64,000 nucleotides of DNA from CAVVDY01 sp963819645 (lineage in GTDB: Bacteria; Acidobacteriota; Terriglobia; Terriglobales; Acidobacteriaceae). Within the stretch, counting starts at the first letter, position 1. Each line of letters begins with the position of its first letter. The stretch spans positions 62,001 through 126,000 of the forward strand of contig CAWFWZ010000012.1 of assembly GCA_963819645.1 (NCBI GenBank), given 5' to 3'. Below are positions 59,175 to 64,000 of the stretch, piece by piece. Below the pieces are notes generated by a model, which saw only the letters and a list, made by a program, of their open reading frames with translations, had not been told where the DNA came from and made no database searches. The position numbers were made by a program, and so were the translations under genes.

Positions 59175-60821
59175 TTAGTTGCTGCAACCCTTCTGCGAAA
59201 CCTCACCCGTCTCATCACTGAGAATCAAGGTGCGATAGCACGGGGAAGGTAGCGTCCAGGTGAACATGCCATCAAGGGGCCCGGCCACCTGATCGAACGA
59301 TCCTCTGCCGATGCGCTGGTTCCAGAGCCAGTTATCTTCGATAAATCGAACGACTGAGCTCTGGTCCGTCATGGTGTGGTCAACATAGTTGGTGCGGCTA
59401 TAGGGCGAAACCACGACCAGCGGCTGACGCGGTCCGTAACCGCAGCGGCCTTGGGCGCTGGGAGCGCTGATGCCCGAGAGTATCGGAGCACCCGCGCCGC
59501 ACTGGCCAGGACCGGTGAGGGCGTCGACTGACGTCTGTGAACTGTTCACGATCTGACCCAGCTGGTGGTCGTACCATCCGTCGGAGTCGTCGTAAGCGAT
59601 GATGACCGCTGTGCTCTTCCATTCCGGACGCTGCATCAGGAAGTTGATGGTGTCGACGATGAAGGTTTGCTCGTCGAGAGGATCGGAGTAGCCGGCGTGG
59701 CCGTCCTGATAGCCCGGAGCCTTCAGGTAGCTGACCGCCGGGAAATTGCCGGCATTAATCGCGTCGAAGAAGTCGTGGGTATCGTACTGGTGGTTGGCGG
59801 CGTCGCCGTTGTGTCCGATCATCTGCACCGAGGTCGGGCGGGTGTGCAGCGGGTTGATGGTGGAGGCATAGTACTGGAACGGCTGATGGTGCGGAATGTA
59901 ATCCGCCTTCTTTACCCCGGTCACTGCCGAAGTGTGGTCACGCTTGCAGCCCGTGCTGTTGTCGGGATTGACGATGGTGAGGTCGAATCCATCGTTAAAG
60001 AAGCCCCAGGTCACGCCCGCTCCAGTTAGCAGGTCGCCGATGTTCTTGCCGCCCATCTGCAACTGAGAGCCGCCGGAGCACATGTCGCCGATCGGATCGG
60101 CATCGCCGTAAAGCGTCATGCCGCCGTGGCCATCCGAGATTACGGGCGGATTTCCCATTACCTGAGTGACGCCGTTGGTCTGGCCCGACATAACGTTCAG
60201 GGCGCCCGGAGTCGAGGGCCCGAAGTTCGTGTCGTACGAGTTGTCGCTCATGGCATAGTTCTGAGCGTAATTCCACAGAGCAGTGACGGTATTGCCGTCG
60301 TAGTAGCCCATGGTCAATCCATTGGTCAGGACCTGTTGCGGCGGAGCGCTCGGAGGCGGTCCAGCAACGCCGGTGTACAGCGGGAACAGGTCCATCACAC
60401 CGCCGTCGAACGCCTGCTGCTCCGGGGTGTAGTTGTGGTCCTGGTCGTTGGTAGCGGCCTGCGAGCGATCCAGGCGATACGGATTGGTTGCACCGGCGCC
60501 GTTAGCCGGGTTCAGGTTCGGATTGAAGTTCAGCAACGGATTGTTCAGGCCATTGACATCCGGGGTTCCGGGGACGGCTACAAACTTCGGCTCACCCGGA
60601 GGATTGGTCGCGTAAGGATAGGTTCCGAAGTAGTGATCAAAGGAGACGTTCTCCTGGAAGATGATCACGAGGTGTTGAATCGGTGTGGCCGGCTGTCCGT
60701 AAGGCGGGCGAGCTTTCGACGTCGGGTTGGCGGCATTGGCCAACTCCGGAGTCATCAGCGGTCCGCACGTGATAGCCGCCATCAAGGCGGTTGCCATGAA
60801 TTGACGCATACTCCTCCTCAT
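59175..60821 (-). CDS. Secreted phosphoesterase (phospholipase C / acid phosphatase AcpA family)
   Basis: An exported metal-dependent phosphoesterase of about 548 residues, unbroken. Signal peptide: MRRSMRQFMATALMAAITCG with cleavage near ANA. HLVIIFQENVSFDHYFGTYP carries the family's ExxSFDxYFG catalytic block; YALSDNSYDTNFGPS-like YAMSDNSYDTNFGPSTPGAL, and AVIIAYDDSDGWYDHQ with the metal-binding Asp and His, follow. ATG 60821 is preceded by GGGAGGG; another ATG four codons later also has AGGAGG. Substrates may be phospholipids or phosphate monoesters. It is divergent from ispD. Confidence 0.9.
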   Translation of the reverse strand: MRRSMRQFMATALMAAITCGPLMTPELANAANPTSKARPPYGQPATPIQHLVIIFQENVSFDHYFGTYPYATNPPGEPKFVAVPGTPDVNGLNNPLLNFNPNLNPANGAGATNPYRLDRSQAATNDQDHNYTPEQQAFDGGVMDLFPLYTGVAGPPPSAPPQQVLTNGLTMGYYDGNTVTALWNYAQNYAMSDNSYDTNFGPSTPGALNVMSGQTNGVTQVMGNPPVISDGHGGMTLYGDADPIGDMCSGGSQLQMGGKNIGDLLTGAGVTWGFFNDGFDLTIVNPDNSTGCKRDHTSAVTGVKKADYIPHHQPFQYYASTINPLHTRPTSVQMIGHNGDAANHQYDTHDFFDAINAGNFPAVSYLKAPGYQDGHAGYSDPLDEQTFIVDTINFLMQRPEWKSTAVIIAYDDSDGWYDHQLGQIVNSSQTSVDALTGPGQCGAGAPILSGISAPSAQGRCGYGPRQPLVVVSPYSRTNYVDHTMTDQSSVVRFIEDNWLWNQRIGRGSFDQVAGPLDGMFTWTLPSPCYRTLILSDETGEVSQKGCSN

Positions 60822-61017
60822 CCCTCCCACTTTTGGGAAAGTGGAACGGAAGATATCTGGCGTACATAAATCTCAGGTCACGTAGCCTTTAATTTCCGGT
60901 TACGAAACCGCTGATGTCTAAATTGAGCTGCTTGATTTGAACGAGCGCGCCTGCGATTCTTTGGGTTGTCACGATTTGTACCGCAGCGTTCGGGGGCGGT
61001 ATACTGCGAAGCCCATC

Positions 61018-61758
61018 ATGAAAGTAATTGTGGTTATTCCGGCTGCGGGATTAGGTACGCGCATGTCGGCCCCGGCGAGCGGACTGAAATCGAAAAGCAA
61101 GCAGTTCTTTGAACTGCAAGGCACGCCGATCCTCGTGCACACGCTGCGCAAGTTCGACGAATGTAGCCGGATCAGCGAGATCGTTGTGGCGCTCCGTAAG
61201 AACGAGACTGCCGGCTTTGAGTCGCTGATTGCCCGCGAACATTTTCGCAAGCCAATTCACATCGTGGAAGGCGGCGAGCATCGCCAGGATTCTGTTGCCA
61301 ATGCGCTGCGCTCATTGCACGCTGCCGCCGATGACATCGTGCTGGTGCACGACGCGGTCAGGCCTTTTGTGGATCAGGAAACAATCATCGGTGTGATCGA
61401 GGGAGTGGAGAAGTATGGCGCTGCCATCGCCGGCATTCCTGCCATCGATACGGTGAAGCAAGTCGATCGCACGTCAGACGGAGCAGTCGTGGTGGCAACC
61501 GTCCCGCGCGAAAAGATGGTGCTGGCGCAAACCCCCCAGGGCTTTCGCTTTGACCTGATTCGTACGGCGTTCGATGAGGCGTTGGCGGATGGCTTTGTTG
61601 GAACGGATGAGGCTTCGCTGATCGAACGCAGCGGAGGAACGGTTCACGTGGTAATGGGTTCGGTCCGCAACATCAAGATCACTACGCCTGCCGATCTCGA
61701 TCTCGCCGAGCTTTACATTTCGCAGGATGAGCGTCGCAAGGTCGGCTTGTCGGGATAA
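61018..61758 (+). CDS. ispD: 2-C-methyl-D-erythritol 4-phosphate cytidylyltransferase
   Basis: Third step of the MEP isoprenoid pathway, making CDP-methylerythritol. MKVIVVIPAAGLGTRMSAP gives the nucleotide-binding GxG; KSKQFFELQGTPILVHTL, VEGGEHRQDSVANAL, VHDAVRPFVDQETI and FVGTDEASLIERSG are the other family motifs; GSVRNIKITTPADLDLAELY closes it. 246 residues. The ATG at 61018 fits; the ribosome-binding site is weak. ispF, often adjacent, is not found. Confidence 0.94.
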   Translation: MKVIVVIPAAGLGTRMSAPASGLKSKSKQFFELQGTPILVHTLRKFDECSRISEIVVALRKNETAGFESLIAREHFRKPIHIVEGGEHRQDSVANALRSLHAAADDIVLVHDAVRPFVDQETIIGVIEGVEKYGAAIAGIPAIDTVKQVDRTSDGAVVVATVPREKMVLAQTPQGFRFDLIRTAFDEALADGFVGTDEASLIERSGGTVHVVMGSVRNIKITTPADLDLAELYISQDERRKVGLSG

Positions 61759-61793
61759 GCTCGCTCCAGCCCAAAGCCTCCTGTCTTGCAGCA

Positions 61794-61970
61794 AATCTGA
61801 TTTGTCATCTTGCAGTAAATCTGATTTGTCATCCTGAGCGAAGCGAAGGACCTGCTTTGCCGACCGACCGTCTTGATCGCGAGGTGGACCGATAGTCGCA
61901 ATCACGAGTTTGGTGGTGCTGCGGACGAAAACAGGTCCTTCGGTCGCCGAAGCGACCTCAGGATGACAAT
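61794..61970. repeat. Dispersed repeat, family A inverted pair with a direct duplication
   Basis: AAATCTGATTTGTCATC is present twice in tandem with a 24-base period (61794 and 61818), the second running into TGTCATCCTGAGCGAAGCGA with AGGACCTG. The inverted arm is CAGGTCCTTCGGTC with CTCAGGATGACAA, ending at 61970. Confidence 0.7.
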
Positions 61971-61998
61971 CGCGAAAGGGAATCGTGACGAAGTCGAG

Positions 61999-62280
61999 CT
62001 AAACCCCGCTAGAGCTGGGCGAGCTGCTCTCGGTGCCGGTGGCGCGCAATCCCTCATTAACGCCGGAGCGTACCTGTCCCATGGCGCGTTCTGCGGTGCC
62101 GCGAATTGACTCGACGCCGCGGTTGACCTTTTCACGCCCCTGCTCATAGGTGTCGCGCGCCGAGTTCGCCAGATCGTTCGCACGGTCGGCAATATTATTG
62201 CGTGTCTCTTCGCCACTCATGGGAGCGAAAAGAATCCCCAGACCGATGCCCATTCCCAAACCAAACAGAAAACCCTTCAT
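61999..62280 (-). CDS. YtxH domain-containing protein
   Basis: 93 residues. One membrane segment, MKGFLFGLGMGIGLGILFAP, leads directly into MSGEETRNNIADRANDLANS and an amphipathic helical repeat (RDTYEQGREKVNRGVESIRG). AGGAGG lies close before the ATG. It shares the short-helix-plus-coil plan with the YtxH protein at 12299 but not its Trp-rich repeat. A stress or envelope role is only suggested by family members. Confidence 0.82.
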   Translation of the reverse strand: MKGFLFGLGMGIGLGILFAPMSGEETRNNIADRANDLANSARDTYEQGREKVNRGVESIRGTAERAMGQVRSGVNEGLRATGTESSSPSSSGV

Positions 62281-62396
62281 GCCTTCCTCCTAACTTATCG
62301 GTGAACAAATTTTGTCTTACGTTTCAGTTCTACCCAAGAGAGATGCGGCCAGCAGACGTAAGTTTGCCGGAAGCCGGACGCGTTCATCGGCGCAGC

Positions 62397-62422
62397 AAAA
62401 ACCGGCCGCCTAAGCGACCGGT
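62397..62422 (-). terminator. Rho-independent terminator of the YfgM-like gene
   Basis: Minus strand ACCGGTCGC and GCGGCCGGT around TTAG, followed by TTTTTG. It begins about 25 bases after the stop codon. Confidence 0.8.
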
Positions 62423-62446
62423 CGAGTAACCAGAAATGAATGAGAG

Positions 62447-63193
62447 CTACTGCTGGGTTGGCTGTGGTACTGCCGGGGCCGGGCCGAGCGCCTGCAGCTT
62501 CTGGGTCGCGACCTGCCCAATCGGAGTTGTGGGGCTCTCCTTTTGCAGCTGCTCGTAAAGCTTGCGGGCATCCTGTGGCTGATTGTTGGCCTGGTAGAGC
62601 TCAGCCAGTTCAAACTGCGGGGTCCACTTGCCCACCGAATTGGCAGGATGATCGATCAACTGCTTATACAGGTCGATGGCCTTGGTTGTCTGGTTGGAGT
62701 CGGCGTACAGGCCGGCCAGCGCCAGCTTCGCCAGTCCCGCCAGGCTCTTGTCCCAACCGGACGCAACCTCGCTGAGCTGCTTCTCGGCTGCTGCGGTGTC
62801 TCCCATGTCGCGCAGGGTGACTCCTTCAAAGTAGCGCGCGATGCGGCCCGACTCAGTAAACGAATATTTCTGAGCAATTTGCGCGAATTCCGCGTTGGCT
62901 GCCTTGGCCCGTTCCGCGGCTGACGCATAGGTGAGCATTTCGGGAGTTGCCGGCTGGCCTGCCGGCCGAATCGCCGCATTGTACTTGTCGATGGCCGCGC
63001 CCAGCATACCGCGGGCCTGCTGGTTGCGATAGCCGACGTAGGTCCAGCCACCGATGATCACGGCCAGAATCACCGCAACCGCGACTGCCGCCATGATCAG
63101 GGTTGTCTGGTTTTCAGACGCCCAACCGAGGGTTTCGACTGTAGTCGCTCTGAATTCGTCTGTCTTAAGTTGATGTCGAGTGGAACTGCGCAC
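62447..63193 (-). CDS. YfgM-like membrane-anchored TPR protein
   Basis: 248 residues from a GTG start (63191-63193) preceded by AAGGA. A cytoplasmic N-terminus (RHQLKTDEFRATTVETLGWA) leads to one membrane helix (IMAAVAVAVILAVIIGGWTY) and a periplasmic TPR domain (AAEKQLSEVASGWDKSLAGL, KAIDLYKQLIDHPANSVGKW, QDARKLYEQLQKESPTTPIG), ending in a Pro/Gln tail. The beginning and plan match YfgM/TPR_21, an ancillary SecYEG-associated chaperone-like protein. It is divergent from the kinase gene. Confidence 0.83.
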   Translation of the reverse strand: MRSSTRHQLKTDEFRATTVETLGWASENQTTLIMAAVAVAVILAVIIGGWTYVGYRNQQARGMLGAAIDKYNAAIRPAGQPATPEMLTYASAAERAKAANAEFAQIAQKYSFTESGRIARYFEGVTLRDMGDTAAAEKQLSEVASGWDKSLAGLAKLALAGLYADSNQTTKAIDLYKQLIDHPANSVGKWTPQFELAELYQANNQPQDARKLYEQLQKESPTTPIGQVATQKLQALGPAPAVPQPTQQ

Positions 63194-63412
63194 GAATTGT
63201 CCTTATGTGGAATTGCCGGAAGGCGGGCAAACTAAAAGTCTAACAGGCGCGCAATTTCAGGGTCAAACGGCAGTTCAGCATGACTATCGCTCGCAGCTCA
63301 CTGAATCTGGGTATTCAGTTGAGTCTAGCCGCCAAGCTCTCCTTGCCAGTCAACTGCGTACGCCGTAGTATCAGAATCCGGCGGGGTTTGTGACCGCAGG
63401 CCTTTTGATCCT

Positions 63413-64000
63413 ATGGGTGACGACGGCAGTCCCAACGAGTTCACTGCTGGGGGGACGCCTCCCGGCGCTGCAGTCGGCGAGGTCGTAGGCAAGAATTATG
63501 AAATTCTTGACCTTGCCGGAGCTGGCGGAATGGGATTGGTGTTCCGGGCTCGGGACTTACGCCTGCAGCGCATTGTTGCCCTCAAGTTCCTGCCCTCTCA
63601 AATCACCGCCAGCGAAAGAGACAAACAGCGCTTCCTGAACGAGGCGCGCACCGCCTCAGCGCTTGATCATCCCAACATCGGCGTGATTCATGGCGTAGAA
63701 GAGACGGCGGACGGCCGCGCCTTCATCGTGATGGGATTCTACGAAGGCGAGTCTCTGGCCGACAGAATCCACCGTACTGGAGCTCTTGCGCCCGCCGAAG
63801 CCGTCGATATCGCCACCCAGATCGCGTGCGGACTGGCCGAGGCACACAAGCACAACATCACCCACCGCGACATCAAGCCGTCGAACATCATGATCACGCC
63901 GCAGGGTGTGGCCAAGATTGTGGACTTTGGCTTGGCCCGGGTCTCAGAACAGACGATTACCGGCTCATTTGGCCCTGTCGGCACAGTTGATTACATGTCG
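63413..64000 (+). CDS. Ser/Thr protein kinase (Hanks type), 3' end outside window
   Basis: The frame is open from ATG 63413 to the window edge, 196 residues. Kinase motifs in order: YEILDLAGAGGMGLVFRARD (Gly loop), RIVALKFLP (VALK Lys), FLNEARTASALDHPNIGVIH (Glu), NITHRDIKPSNIM (catalytic loop) and KIVDFGLARVSEQTITGSFG (DFG and activation loop). In Acidobacteria such kinases usually continue into a membrane segment and WD40/PD40 or TPR sensor region, which is beyond the edge here. The start has only a weak ribosome-binding site. Confidence 0.92.
   Translation, partial: MGDDGSPNEFTAGGTPPGAAVGEVVGKNYEILDLAGAGGMGLVFRARDLRLQRIVALKFLPSQITASERDKQRFLNEARTASALDHPNIGVIHGVEETADGRAFIVMGFYEGESLADRIHRTGALAPAEAVDIATQIACGLAEAHKHNITHRDIKPSNIMITPQGVAKIVDFGLARVSEQTITGSFGPVGTVDYMS

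Overview
The window is a 64 kb piece of a GC-rich bacterial chromosome, most likely an acidobacterium of the Koribacter/Terriglobales kind. This is inferred from the mix of gene families, not from a marker gene: a Ser/Thr kinase and a TPR region at the two window edges, a winged-helix/TPR regulator, a VPS10/BNR-repeat exoprotein of about 1050 residues, three PEP-CTERM proteins, MacB-type permeases without an ATPase, two YtxH proteins, and many short dispersed intergenic repeats. Outer-membrane genes (TamA/TamB pair, lpxI, Omp85 barrel) show a diderm envelope. No phage, transposase, plasmid or CRISPR locus is seen.

Layout. 1-10.6 kb: TPR fragment, SAM methyltransferase, pirin, cupin, CBS protein, NAD-dependent epimerase, a CheY-CheB-CheR module with overlapping genes, HypA/HypB nickel chaperones, and a LytS/LytTR two-component pair. 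10.7-17.1 kb: SYLF lipoprotein-like protein, EF-P with an Asn at the loop tip, YtxH protein, two tandem PEP-CTERM paralogues with duplicated promoters and leaders, HtrA protease, small Cys protein, tRNA-Cys. 17.4-35.3 kb: VPS10-like protein, TamA-TamB, TSUP transporter, TspO, quinone oxidoreductase, PgeF, aldo/keto reductase, large two-domain glycosyltransferase. 35.5-44.8 kb: small proteins, MscL with a zinc ribbon, two MacB-like permeases, a third PEP-CTERM protein, an unknown beta-rich protein, winged-helix/TPR regulator, OB-like secreted protein, DinB protein. 44.8-54.5 kb: purF-purL, secreted unknown, DUF2007/zinc protein, Gfo/Idh oxidoreductase with lpxI, then divergently ddl, then a probable small RNA. 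54.5-64 kb: DUF3224, a coupled zinc-ribbon/SEL1 pair, ThiE, Tat-exported multicopper oxidase, secreted phosphoesterase, IspD, YtxH, YfgM-like TPR protein, and the start of a Ser/Thr kinase.

The sequence carries about thirty frame breaks inside otherwise intact genes. I worked through nearly all of them: almost every one is cured by removing one base, and about three by adding one. Both halves keep their family motifs. This looks like uncorrected insertion error in a long-read assembly, not gene decay, so I annotate these as single genes and give the break positions.

Most notable for follow-up: a free-standing transcript candidate at about 53745-53907 with two hairpins, an 11-bp stem terminator and a loop reading CCTCCTTTC, the same as the 16S anti-Shine-Dalgarno tail; the duplicated PEP-CTERM promoter/leader; the EF-P Asn tip; and a PurF C-terminus made from a dispersed repeat.
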